Shown here one piece after another: positions 47,717 through 59,400 of a stretch of DNA of 64,000 bases. Origin of the DNA: Toxoplasma gondii ME49. Taxonomy: Eukaryota; Apicomplexa; Conoidasida; Eucoccidiorida; Sarcocystidae. How positions within the stretch are numbered: the stretch's first letter is position 1; each line of letters begins with the position of its first letter. The position numbers and the translations under genes are program-made. Location: contig NC_031480.1 in assembly GCF_000006565.2 (NCBI RefSeq), positions 2,577,529 to 2,641,528 of the forward strand, in the 5' to 3' direction. The notes below the pieces were generated by a model. That model was not told where the DNA came from and did no database searches. It was given only the letters and a program-made list of their open reading frames with translations.

Positions 47717-48697
47717 CCGCTTGGCGGAAGGCGAGAAAGCGAGGCGAAGAGCGAGAGGGAAAGGACGCCTATGAGAGTGAGGGAGAAGTCCACTCCACCT
47801 CACGCGCAGAGGGAGAGACAAAGACAGTTCTTCAAAAGTGAAAAGCGCGAACCGCGGCAGAGAGGACGCGACAGGAACGCTGCAGAGGCACGGGAGAGAG
47901 GCGGAAGGCAGAGCGTACGTGGAACGGGAGGCAGAGCTGCTGTGTACTCCCAACAGCGCGAGAGCAAAGAGCGAAAGGGAACGAGACAGACGGATGGCAT
48001 GAAGAGCACAAGAGAGCGTGTGCCCAGAAAAAAAAAGAAATCATGTCTGCGTTTCTTCCCGGAGGCGTTCCTCATTTTTTTCCTGGCGGGGATCACTGCC
48101 GCAGCTGTGCTGTGTATAGAGAGAGTGTCAGCGAGGCGGCCAGGAAGTCTCCACTTGTTCGAGACTCGTTTTTCGTATTTTGTTTCTTCCGTACTCTCTG
48201 CTCTCGCGCGTCTTCGCCGGCTTTCTTCGTGCCTCCTGTCGCGTTTTTTTTCCGCGTGGATTGGCGGGAGCGTCCCCAGCGTTCTTGAGTTCATGAGTCT
48301 TCAGTGCAAGTTGAAAAGGGTCTTGTCGGCAGCTTGGACTTGTACCGTTTCGTGGAGGCGCCGCAGAAGCTTCACTTCTCGGCAAGCATTTAGTATTCAC
48401 TTGACTGTCGCAAATGGACACTGAAGTCACGCGTTGTAGACTGCATGGACATACTTCAACACTCGCTACTCGCTCAGCGACAGTGAACGTCTCTCCCAAG
48501 GCGACAGGCTGCGAACGGCGAGCTCGGAAAAAACTCGACGCCGTTTCGAGGCCGGTCGTTTTGTCTCTTCTTCCCAGATTATTCCGATGCAGGCACGCGA
48601 CCCTCCCTGCATTCCTAATAGAGTCACATCTACATTCACAACGCATACATACAGCTATTTTGCCGACCTTCCCGTCTACAGACTATCCCACACATAA

Positions 48698-48728
<31 letters not shown>

Positions 48729-48979
48729 AATTTATATATGAATATATGTAGGTGAGTCGACAGAGAAGTGTACATACACACAGGGAACCCCGGCTCGACA
48801 GGCACTAAAGGAGGTACCGTGACAGCTCTCTTGATTTCCATGGACGGAGTTACATCATAGATTATCTTCTCTCCCGTGGTCTGTAGCAGGTTGCTCCTGG
48901 CGTTTCGACGATGGCATCCACTGTACAAAGTTGTCAAGCTTGTCTTTGTCCATTCTGCCTCCTGCGTATCTTCTTCACG

Positions 48980-49018
<39 letters not shown>

Positions 49019-49770
49019 TATATATAAATAATATATATAATATATATAAAGTACGAGAGAGAGAGGTATAGATAGATATATGTAGCGAGATGAAGAGAGC
49101 CAGGTAGATTGATGATTGTTTATTCGTTTTTTTGTGTTTTGGTGTCTTTTTTTACGCACGCGTGACGGCAGCTGGTTATCGCTTTGCGCGTCTGTGGAGA
49201 CTGAAATGTGAGCACGACGCGGGTGGCTTCACGGAAAGAACAGGACCCGCAGACTGTGTGAGACAAGGAAGGGAAGACGAGCGAAGGAGTCTGTCCCTCC
49301 AGCAAAGCGCGTTCTGGAAGTAGCGGGTGAACATACCGTCATGTCGGTGACTTGCCCTGTCCGAGTTCGGAGTTCGGCTTCGCACATTGGGAGAAAAAGC
49401 CTCTTTCCGCCCCCAAAAGAGGCGTCGTCTCTATTCTTCCTTCAAGGCAACGAGCTCGGCGCCGCCAAACGCAGAATCACTTTGAAAAGAAACATCGAAA
49501 CTATTTTCAAAAGAGACACCACTCTGCTCTGTTTGTGGCCTCCTCTTCCTCCATGTCTTCCTCACTGTTCCTGGTTCTCTCTCTCTCACCCCATCGTTTT
49601 CTGTCTCTCCTTCGTCTCCCTTTTTCTCCGTCTCGTTTTCTCTCTCTCTCATCGTCTCTTCGTCTCCTGTCCTCCTCGCTTCGTCGTCTTCCCCTTCCTC
49701 ACCGTCGCTCTCTGTCTGCTTCTCGTCTCTTCCTCCTTCTTTCCGGCATCCCTCCGTCGTCCTTTCACCT
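47717..49770. other. Convergent intergenic region between UPF2 and the helical-repeat gene
   Basis: Both flanking genes end here, so the 2.1 kb should be two 3' untranslated regions. The first about 330 bases are purine-rich and stay open in several frames on both strands, which makes a spurious 217-residue plus-strand frame. (TA)n arrays lie at 48698-48737 and 48984-49050. I see no gene. Confidence 0.5.
48984..49050. repeat. (TA)n and (AATATAT)n microsatellite
   Basis: A pure TA run passes into repeated AATAATATAT-type units, followed by GAGA- and GATA-rich sequence to about 49085. Confidence 0.88.
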
Positions 49771-52605
49771 CTACAAAGGTCCGTGTCGCTCGACGTCGTC
49801 TTTCAGAAAAAGAAAATGGCCCAGATATCCCTCCACGCGTTGGTTTCCACACCCTGCGCGCCGAAAGAGTTTCTGCAACTCCTCCACTTCCCGCGCGCTC
49901 AAGTCGATCGCCGTCGCCTGGGCGCGATGTGCTGAACACCCGAGAGACAGGGACATCAGGAAGAGACACCGCCATGCTGTCTCAAAAAGAAAACGAAGAC
50001 ACAGAACGCAACGCGACAGACGAAGCAAAGTCCACCGCCGCGCGGCCTCAAGGAAGAGAGGCAGACAGGGCGAGGTTTGTGGCGCTCTCGGATCGTTTTG
50101 CAGCTTCCGCGGCGCAACTGGTGGTGTGCGAGTCCGACGCGTCTTACCGAGTTTCTTCCACGCTTTAGCGTCTCCAATATTGAGCGCCGTAAACGCCTTT
50201 GCGAGAGTCAGAACTTGCTCAGGCTGGAGCTGTTCGCCGCCGCGCTTGTGAACAAAGTGGAGCAACTGGTAAATCAGACGCGGATCCACGAACTGCGGGG
50301 TAGCCATCCAGAGGGAGAAAACGCGGAGAGAAAGAAGAACACAGCGATGAGGCGCGCCGGATGGGCAGGAGAGACCGTGGACAGTGGCTTCGAAGAAACG
50401 CATCTTTCGCTGTTCGGCAGACCCCCCCAGAAACGAGGTTCGATCTCGAGGCGAGTTAAAAAATCGCATTGTGACCAAGGCGGGGAGTCATGGAACGGTC
50501 ACCTATCCGTTACCGCTCGAACCGAGCCGTACACAGTCTGCGCCGCCTCGAATCGGAAGGAGAGACGGCCGAAAAGGAAACGTTTCACAGCTTGATCTGT
50601 CGACAGGGGCGAGTGCGTAGGCAAAGCGACCCGCGAGTCCCGCCTGTTCCTTCGAGTATTTAACGAGACGACGTCTCCATGTAAACGAGAAGAAGACGCA
50701 TGCACAACCACAAGCGCAATGACGCATGTGGGTGTACAGCAAAAAACGCTCTCGGGTCGCCTCTCGTTCTGCACAGTTGACCTCCGCCGAAAGTTTCTCA
50801 GGACGCTCAATTCTTTATGCTTGTCTCACCTTCTGCTTCATCATCGCCTCTGCAATCTTCGCGATCATGTTCGTATTCACAGTATGGTCGAGTCTGAGGA
50901 GCCGCGTCTCTTCACAGAGTCGGTCGAGAAGCCACCGGACGCCAGCAGCAGCCTGCCGAGAAGACAACTTGGATATGCGCTTCTCCAGCTTGAACGGTTC
51001 CCCAAACAAGCTCTCAAACGAAGGCACCACAGACTCCGAACGAACGTCCGCCTGACGAGAATACCAGACAGAAGGAGAAGGAGGAGAAGGCGGAGGAGAC
51101 GAAGGAGAAGAAGACGAAGAGGCAGAGGTGAAGAGAGGGGACAGCGCAGGTGACTGGACAGGAGACGGAGTCGCGGGGGGGCTGGAAAGAGGTTGAGAGG
51201 CAAGCGATTGCAGAGAGGTGTGGGGAGAAAGAGGGAAATGCTCGAGGAGATTTATGTCTGCAATTGCGGTCCAGACAGCGGTGAGAGCCTGCGAGACACC
51301 AGAGAGCATCGGGAGCTTCCAGAGTCATCCGCCACACTGTTTGAAGTCCGAGGCTCTGAGACTCGGAAGCCGAGAGGGTCGCTGCACGGCACACGACGGG
51401 GAGTCGAGCGCGATTTCGTCCAGGAGTGTATTTTTTTTTTGAAGATACACTCGCAGACGCGTCGCTCAGCCCCGCAGATTCGGCCGTTGACGCGAACTTT
51501 ATTTTCACAGGCTCAGAGGAGCTCGCAGCACACACCAGAGTGGACGTCCTGACCGTCTGCGCAAGCCGGAATCATGCATGCAACGAACGAGTGTCAGAAG
51601 AAAGAGGACGTCAGTGAAACGCATGCTGCGAGGCGAGAACCTGCGACCCAGATCTCTGCACAGACAAGAATGCCTTTGTCCTGGAGAAACAAAGAGGCTC
51701 TTTTCCAAGGACCTCGGGACCTACTTGAGCACTCAGGGAGAACCGCCGCGGAGTCGCACCTCCGCTGAGCTGTGCGTCCGCGACATCCCGCGCGGGTGGC
51801 TCGGCCTCTTTCCTCATCGAGTCTCCGTGCTGCGGCTCGGTCGCGTCATCCTCAAGCAGCTGGTCTCGCCTCTCTCGGATCCGTTCTTCTTCGCAGAAAG
51901 AAACTCCTGAGGAACCGTCAGGGCCTTCAGGAGCTGGAGTCGACGGATCGGAAGAAGAAGAGAAGCAAGAAGACGAGAAGGAAGAAGAGAAGGAAGAAGA
52001 AGAGAAGGAAGGAGGAGGAAAGGAAGAAGACGGATTGAAAAGAGGAAATTCGGAGCCACAGGCAGACGTCGCGATTACGTAGAGAAGACGCAAAAGCCAC
52101 GGAAGGTCGCGAGGCAAAAGCGTCGCCATGGCTCTAAACAACATGCACAAATCGTGAGGAGGAACGAGACCGGAAGCACAAGAAGACGAAAGAGAAGAAG
52201 TCGTGGAACAGGAAAGAGACGAAGGAGGAAGAGAAGTATGTCCTTCCTGAGAGGCTTCGAGGATTGCCAGTGCTCGGCTTTTGAGGGCAAGGATCTCCTG
52301 GGGCTTCCGCCGCTGAGAAAAAGAAACGCATGACTGTGTTTTAGTTTCTCTGTAAACATATCTCTTTGAAAAGGCCTTTCTTTACACTTGTTTGCGAAGC
52401 TCCTCATCTGCAATCACTGACCCTACGCCACCCTAGCGGAGACGCCACCTGACGCACGGACGCTCCCGTCAAGCCGCTCCCCGTCCAAGGTTCTTCTCCT
52501 GCTTCTCCCTGGCAGTCTTCCACCTTTGATGGATCCAATTGCATGCACACGAGAACCTACATCTCGAAGCAAATGACCACAAAAATATATATCGATATAC
52601 AAATA

Positions 52606-52643
<38 letters not shown>

Positions 52644-52702
52644 GGTGTCGTAGCCGTTGCATGCACTGCATGCACCTGTGTCTGGATAGACCCATTCACA
52701 TG

Positions 52703-52740
<38 letters not shown>

Positions 52741-55700
52741 CGACATGCATACAAGCCTGTGTACATAAGACTATATTTTCGAAACGGAGCGATACCCATT
52801 TGAATGGGTGGAGGAGATAAGAGGACGCGCATCTCCTCGACGGAGAGGAGGACAGGAAAGACATTTCTGCCAGAGCGCGCCCTGAGATGGGGATTCCGTT
52901 TTTTGCGGTAAACGCAACAATTGAGAGACTCACATCCATGCGGGCAGACGCCCAAGCGAGCATCGCGACGTCGGTGAAAGAAAGCGCGTCGAGATGAACG
53001 AGCGTGAGTCGGCCTAAGCGGAAGAAGGCACCAGGCCAAGAAGGAAGGATCGAGGAGGAAAGGATGGCAAAAGGGGACACGGACTCGCCGAAGCGCTTTC
53101 CAAATGAATTTCCTCAAGTTTCTGTGTATATACAACCAGCCAGAACATGCAAGAATCCTGAAGAATAGAGTAAATGTTCTTGTTGATCTAGAGGACAAGC
53201 ATGCACGGACAATGAATGCCATGGAATGTGCGCCTCTCAGGAAAGTCTTGGGAAGAGTCGCGTCTCGCAGACAATTATTTTCAGCACGATGGGGCTGGCA
53301 GTTCGATGCTTTTTGCGTTGCCTGGTCTTTTTCTTTTTACATAAGTGACGCCAGAATCCCGCAGCCGACGCGCTCGCGTCTTCATTGTTCGTTTTGCCTT
53401 CGCTGTTGGTCGTGCATGCATCTCGATCTGTCGATACTCCGCCCGACTCTGCATGCGCGCCATCTCACCGATCTCATCCCAGACGAGGTCGTCGGCGACG
53501 AAGCAGGTCGCGAGGGACCAAGCAGAAACGGAGACATGCGCAGGCGCCATCTGCGACAAGAGCGGTGGCAGCGTCGCTGCGAGCCGCCAGAGGGCAGGCG
53601 CATGTCCGAGCACAGCGAATCTGGCGCAGGAAGCAGCCGAGAAACGAGAGCAATGGGAGTTGGAGGCCGCCGGATCGAGAGCGAAGTAAAAACGCGAGAA
53701 ACCGCGACGAGACTGCCAGTCCTCACACGCCAGAGAGCTCAAAACATGAAGAAGAAGAAGAAGAAGAACAGAAGCGGAAGGATAGGAGGCGGAAGTAGTG
53801 AGAAGAGGGAAGAGGGAAGAGGGAAGGCGAAGAAGGAGAGAAACGAGGAAGCGAAAGGAGAAGAACACAGCGATGAGTAGAGGGGAAGGAGACGCCCAGG
53901 CAACGGAGAAGAAGCGGGAGCTCTACAGCTGGAGGGAGAGAAGGCAGTCGGAGAACGAGAAGACACCGAATCAGGAAGAGACAAAGACAAGCCGAAGCAG
54001 GATTTGAGCTGGAAACGCGATACGGAAAGAAGACACTCTCCAGTTCTAGTGCATGCGTACCTGTGAAGGAAAAGGTGGACGTAGGGAGGGCGGCTGAGAG
54101 CACGGTGGCGAACAACGCGGTCCACGAATCGGAGGAAGAGCTCGCTGCGTCTGTCCAGCCTCTTGCGCGTTGTGAGGAGCGTCAGAGCTGCTAAGTAATC
54201 GCGACGGGTCATCTGGTCTACGGAGAAAGAAGCTCGCAAGGGCAGAAAGCAGCAACGCGTTTCTCGGAAGACTCAAGGAGAAGAGACCAGGTGTGAGGCC
54301 AGCAACAGCAGCAGGTCCTGAGTGCCCGCGAGAAGGAGCGTGGAGAGTCGACGCTTGTCCAGAGAGAGGAGAGAGGGAAGAAAGGCGAGGCGCGAGGAAG
54401 CTGACAGCCGCGAGCTCGAGACGCAAACAGAGACTCCCAGAAGTAGGAAGGCTGATTCGCAGCGCAACAGGATGGTCGAGTGGAAGGCGTTGCTGAAACA
54501 TTCACTGAATATATGAATGGTCACGAAGAGACGAGAGAGGACGCGAAGCGAATGGGCATAAGCCCAGAGGGAGAGAGTCGAGAACCAAGCGTATAGACGC
54601 CGTGGGCAGATACCGCGCGTACTGAAACATCCAGAGACAGAGAGAGAAGAAGAGGTGCCGACGCGGAGAGGACGAAGACGCAGGTACGGATGCCCATGAA
54701 AGTGCAGAGATTCGCAGCGACGAAGCGCTGCTTCCGGAGGGCAGAGAGAGAAGGAGACACAAGAGACGAATGCAAGAAACACGAAGGGCAAGGGAGGAAG
54801 AAATGGAAGAGAGAACGGGAGACAAACAGGAGAAGAACCAAAGATGAAGAAGAAGAGAACGAAACGACGACTCACCATCCCAAACTTTGCATGCAAGAAG
54901 CAAGTCCTTTGCCTCCGCGAGGCCTTCGAGACGCTGAGCAACGGGTGTGTCTGCAGACCAGCGAAGAAGCTTCGCGCCTCTGTTTGGAGTGAAAACAGCC
55001 CAAGAAGCGTCAGACGAGAACGAAGACGACGGCAGGCCGACGCGACAGTTTAAGGTGTACGTACACCCCGAGGATGTTGGCGGGTGTCGGTTCCCCTGGA
55101 ACTCGCTTGTCCTCGCCTTCACTCTCGCGGGGAAGTCTCCGCATCGCCGCGGAAGGCAAGAAACCGCGAAAGAGGAGACAGGTGGAAAAGGCGACAGTGT
55201 CGACCACGGAGACAAAGACGAGGAAGCGACTGGGGAAGGAGGAAGCGCCGGAGAAGATCCATAAAGGAGACCGGCAAGGAAGAGAGGCGCGCTGGAGGCC
55301 CCCTTCTGCCCGCGACAGCAGGAGCCGTCTGGTGGTCTCCGTCCGCGGGAGAAGAAAGATGCCGAGGTGGAGAGACACCTCAGCGTGTGAAAGTGAGGAA
55401 ACGCAAGACAGGCGGACGCCGAGAGAGAAGAGGCCAGAGGAAGCAAGCGGAAAGAAGGAGAAGAGAGAAATGGAGAGCGCGAAACGCCGGAGACAGGAGA
55501 CAGAGACACAGAGGGTGGAGAGACAGGAGACAGAGACACAGAGGGTGGAGAGACAGAGGGTGGAGAGACAGAGGGTGGAGAGACAGGAGACTCTGCGAGG
55601 TCGTCTTTTCGCCGTTTTCGGCTCCTTCCCTGGGATGCACTCCCTGGACGCGCATCCCCCTGGAAGTCTCCGTCTGTTCTTTCCTCGCGCTGTCTCGCTC

Positions 55701-55830
55701 CTCCGCGCTCTTCCCTCCTTCTGCTGCTGCCTCCTTGAAGAAGAAAGTCTGGCCTCTGCAGCGAAGCGCCCGCGCCTCGCCTGGCGGATCCGTTGCGGAT
55801 CCTGGAGGGACTGGCGAGGAGCAGGCGCAT
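49771..55830 (-). CDS. Helical-repeat (heptatricopeptide-like) protein, probably organellar RNA-binding
   Basis: Model: complement(54876..55830), (54288..54727), (54061..54212), (53469..53620), (52934..53013), (51641..52312), (50830..51288), (50148..50292), (49771..49931). Phases close over 3,216 nt, about 1,071 residues. Repeated helix pairs of about 35-40 residues carry 'L.WA.A' cores: LSLWAYAHSLRVLSRLF, VSVSAWSLATCFVADDLVWD, FTDVAMLAWASARMD, LTAVWTAIADINLL and VLTLAKAFTALNIGDAKAW. This is the pattern of heptatricopeptide/FASTK-type repeats, which in these parasites are found mainly in mitochondrial RNA-binding proteins. No C-terminal RAP domain is visible; the protein ends shortly after LSAREVEELQKLFRRAG. 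The Arg-rich, Ser-rich start (MRLLLASPSRIRNGSARRG) could be a targeting presequence. The donor after exon 2 and the acceptor of exon 3 are the weakest points. The gene is divergent from the mitochondrial RNA polymerase. Confidence 0.7.
52588..52738. repeat. Two (TA)n microsatellites in an intron of the helical-repeat gene
   Basis: Runs at about 52606-52640 and 52704-52738 lie in the intron at 52313-52933. Two TGCATGC elements sit between them. Confidence 0.88.
55054..55067. repeat. Dispersed inverted repeat, copy in helical-repeat gene exon 1
   Basis: Perfect arms around ACGT, so a fully palindromic 14-mer. In the coding frame of the minus strand it is read as GCTYTL. Confidence 0.8.
55490..55591. 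repeat. Coding minisatellite in the helical-repeat gene
   Basis: Two copies of a 30-bp unit are followed by shortened 15-bp units, all in frame on the minus strand. They encode alternating SPPSV and SLSPV blocks in the N-terminal region. Unit lengths are multiples of three, so copy-number change would preserve the frame. Confidence 0.9.
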
Positions 55831-56421
55831 TGCGGTAAGTCGAGCGACACCGTGGAAGAGGGTGAAAAGTCGAGACGCGAAGCAGAGAAAAGACAGACAC
55901 CTCAGGTCTCTCTTGGAGAAGAAGGCGAACTCTGAAGCGCCTCTTTCTTCTCGGCAACGAGACGAGACACGAAGAGAGAAACGAGCAAAAAGACAGAGAA
56001 AGGAAAGAGAGAGGATAGAGAGCCCAGGGAGGAAACGAAGGGAAAAGAGAGAGAGAGAAAACAGGACAGAGGATCAACAGCAGAAGAAGGACGTCAAAGG
56101 TCTGTTCCTGCGACTAAAAAATGTGAATGCTCGTTCATTTTCCTGGAAAACGCGTTTGAACGCGCGAGAAAAGCAGACTTCTCCAGCTGTATGTCCACTG
56201 TGCAACGTTTCGCCCTCGCTGTCTCGCGCTGTGTCCGCTGCTTTGAAGAGCCCCACACAGTTTCTTCTTAGTATCTTTTCGGGGATCTTTGAGAAACGAA
56301 TGAAACAAGAGAATCTCGTCTTTGACTTCCTCTCAAGTTTTTCCTTCACCGCGATCGCACTTCCTCTCGTCTTCAAGGAGCTGGTCGTCGCTGCCTTTCG
56401 CTGTATATATACGCACAGCGT
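55831..56421. promoter_or_regulatory. Putative bidirectional promoter region
   Basis: About 590 bp separates the divergent start codons of the helical-repeat gene and the mitochondrial RNA polymerase. It is purine-rich in the left half and contains a short TATATATA stretch about 15 bases before the polymerase ATG, too close to be a conventional TATA box. The promoter role is inferred from geometry alone. Confidence 0.45.
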
Positions 56422-59400
56422 ATGTCTCGACGGGCTTCGATTCTGTTGAGTTTCTCTGTGTTTTCGCTTCTCAAGAAAGACGCGAGAGGCTTTCGGTCTT
56501 CCCTTTCTGTCACCTTCTTGTTTTTCCGGTCTTCTCTGAGCTTTCGGGCGTCTCAGTCGTCCCCATGCGTCCGCCTTTTTCTCGTCTTTTGCATGCATGG
56601 CTGCGAGCGCGCCACGATGCAGTTCTTTTTCTCTCTGCGGCCGGCGAGACGCCAGCCGTTCCGTTTTGCAGGGCCAGAACGAAGGGTGCCGGGAGCGCCT
56701 CAGAGAGAGACTTCACCGGCGTCTTCTTCGAATCGCGGCGGATCTGCGGTGTATGTGTCATCAACGGCGGGCGCCAGCGCAGCCGAAGAGAAGGCGGCGC
56801 GGCGGCGGCAGAGAGTGCAGAGCGTCTGCGTCTTGAACGCGAGAACAGCAGGTCTGGCGTCTGCTTTTGCTTCAGGCGAGAGCAGGAGGCTCCCGGGATG
56901 GAGACACTCAGGCTCGACTCAGACAGCAGGCACAACACCGGGAGATAGGGGAAGACAGCGAGAGACGGAGGTCCTCGCAACTCGCAGGAGAAGAGACCAT
57001 ACAGTCAGAAGCAGACGCGCCGAGAGGCGAAGGGAGGGTGAGGCTTCACCGAGTGCGGAACTGACACAGAAAGAAAACTGTGGGTCCCTCGCCACTCTCA
57101 AGTGGACGTCCTTCCAGGGTGAAAGGCCGCATGTATCTTCTGTCGGGTCGTTCCTCCACGTCTCTGCACGGTGCGTCTCCCATCTCGCTCTCCCGGAGTC
57201 TCCTCGTTCCTGCGTCCTTCGACGAACTTCTGTTGCGTCGCTGCCTTCGGCTGCTGCATCGTCTTTGTTGCCTCGCTCGTCTCTCTCTGTCTTCTCATTT
57301 TTGCTCTCTCGGTCGTCGTCGCCTCTGGCCGTTTCCTCCGGCTGCGCCACTGCACGCAACACTGCGGGACTGAGCAAGGCTTTTCGCGCAGCAGTCGTTT
57401 CGAGAGACCCAGGACGGTGTTTCTCGTCTTCTTCTGCCGCGGCGGAAGCTGCGCAGTCCGGTGCCCTCCCAGATGTATCGGGTTCTTCCTTCCTGCGGGG
57501 CTCCTCTGCTTTTCCATGTTCTACCTCAGCATCCCCGCCTTTGTCGAATCCTCTTCCGTCCTCCCACGCCTATGCCGTTCCTTCCTTCCTCGACTCGTTT
57601 TCGTCTTCTTCCTCGTCTTCTTCCTCGCACTCTCCTTCTCAACACGAAGCTGAAGCGTCTCGAGCATCTGCCGCGCCTGCCTCCTGGCCGTTCCAGGACG
57701 CCCTCGACGCCCTCGCGGCTCAAGGTGTACATACACCTGACGAGCAGGCCCAAGCGCTGGGCTTTGCGTCGGCGCCACACTTGGGTCTCGAAACGCTTCG
57801 TCGTCTGTCTCCACTCCAAGAAAAACTTGTGTTCCACTGGCTCCTCACAGGCGAGCCCAGTCCTCCGCGTTCCGAGGCCAAAGACCCTGCTGCGTCCTCC
57901 TCGAGTGCGGCATCGTTTCCTGCTGCTTCTCCGTCTTCAGGCGAGTCCGCCGCTCCATCCGCTCTGTCTCCCCTCTCTCCGCCCTCGACAGAGGCTTCTT
58001 GTGCGTCGCCGCCGACTTCCGCGGGAGCCTCTCCGCCGTCTCTGCCTGCATGCGTCTTGAGCTGCCTCCACATCCTCGAGGAGGAGATGCTTCTCAAAGG
58101 TCTAGTTATTTCGGACTTGCCGCGTCACATCTTTTTCTCGCATCTGCGGGAGGCTGCCTTACCGCAAGAGATCGCCGTTGAAGAGTCCGAGAGGAAGCAG
58201 AGAGAGGCCCAGCAGCTCCGCACACACCACGAGAAGACCTCGCGCGACTGGAGAAGCTCCGGGGATCTCTTTGCCCAGGCGCGGGACCCAGGCGCGGGAA
58301 ACTCGGGTGTACATACACCTCAGATCCAGTCGCGTGCCAGCGGGTCACAAGAGCGAACCAGGCAGGGTGGAGACATGGCCTGCGGGACGAAGAGAGGCGG
58401 CCGAACCGAAGGCGGGCAACTGCCCTCTGAACAAGACGCAGCCTCGCCTCGGAGACAAGAGCTTCTCAACTCTGAGTGGATCACTGCAAGGAAGAAGGAG
58501 ATCTACGGAGACAATCCGTATCCCTTCCCGCTTCGTTGGAAACATCGTTCTGGTCACGGTCCAAGTTCCCTCTCATCTCCCCCGCATGGACATTCTCGCT
58601 CTCCTTCCTCTATCTCCTCTTCTTCTCCCTCTTCTTCTCTCTTGTCTTCTCCCTCTTCTTCTCTCTTGTCTTCTTCCTCTTCTTCTCTCTTGTCTTCTTC
58701 CTCGGGGGGTGACTCTGTGGTGTCCTCCGAGGCGTCTCTTCAAGAGCATCCTTCGTCTTGTTCTTCCGAGGAGCCGCTCTGCATCTTGGAGAAGAGGCAA
58801 ATCATTGTCGAGCGTTGCGTGTGGGCTCGAATGTTGGAGGAAATGGAGCAGCAGAAGTCGTTTCTCGCGGGTGCTGGTGCCGATCGCTCCGGCGACGCCT
58901 CTGAGGCTCTCTTCGTGGATCGCGGCCTCGCGAAGCGGGTGTGGTACTTTTGGGTCGGCGAGATGCGAACTCGGATTGCGGCGCTTCAGCAGGAACAGCA
59001 ACAAATGTTGAGTCGTTTCTCTCGGAAGCTCGCACCTGACGAAAACTCTGCTTCTCTATCTTCGTCGTCTGCTTCCTCTTCCGGCTTCGCGGCTGACGTG
59101 GGCAAGAGCGAGAGAGGTGAGTGCGTAACATCGAAGAAACGGAGAGCCGACAAGGGAGCCGAGGCCGGCGACGCACGCAGTTCGTCTACCTCGACATGGT
59201 CTGCGCCGAAGGCCGACGAGGGGTTGCAGAAGGACCTCGAGGCCGAGAAGACGCTCCTCCCTCTCGACGTCGACGCGACAGTCTTGGCGCTCATCACCGC
59301 GAGGACGGCTGTCCAGTTGATTCTTGTGCCGACGGCCTCCTCGGCGGTCCTGCCCGGAAAGAAGGGCAGAGGCGACGAGCCGCGGCTTCTCGGCGGCGAC

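Noticed and set aside
47771..48424. Plus-strand 217-codon frame downstream of UPF2
   Set aside because: Purine-rich sequence keeps several frames open on both strands. There is no domain, and the region is expected to be 3' untranslated sequence.
49341..50251. Long plus-strand frames over the 3' end of the helical-repeat gene
   Set aside because: They are antisense to exons with good splice sites and repeat motifs on the minus strand, and are Ser/Arg-rich shadows.
53088..53222. Minus-strand frame FIWKALRRVRVPF as part of the helical-repeat gene
   Set aside because: A join from the GATCG|GTGAGA donor (exon end 53469) to 53013 keeps phase and rebuilds a clean helical repeat, so this segment is better read as intron.
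1938..58055. TGCATGC elements (for example 1938, 9412, 20290, 26802, 43070, 43558, 51574, 52658, 52668, 56590)
   Set aside because: A known promoter-associated motif in Toxoplasma, but here most copies are in introns, exons or far from start codons, so I do not assign a regulatory role.
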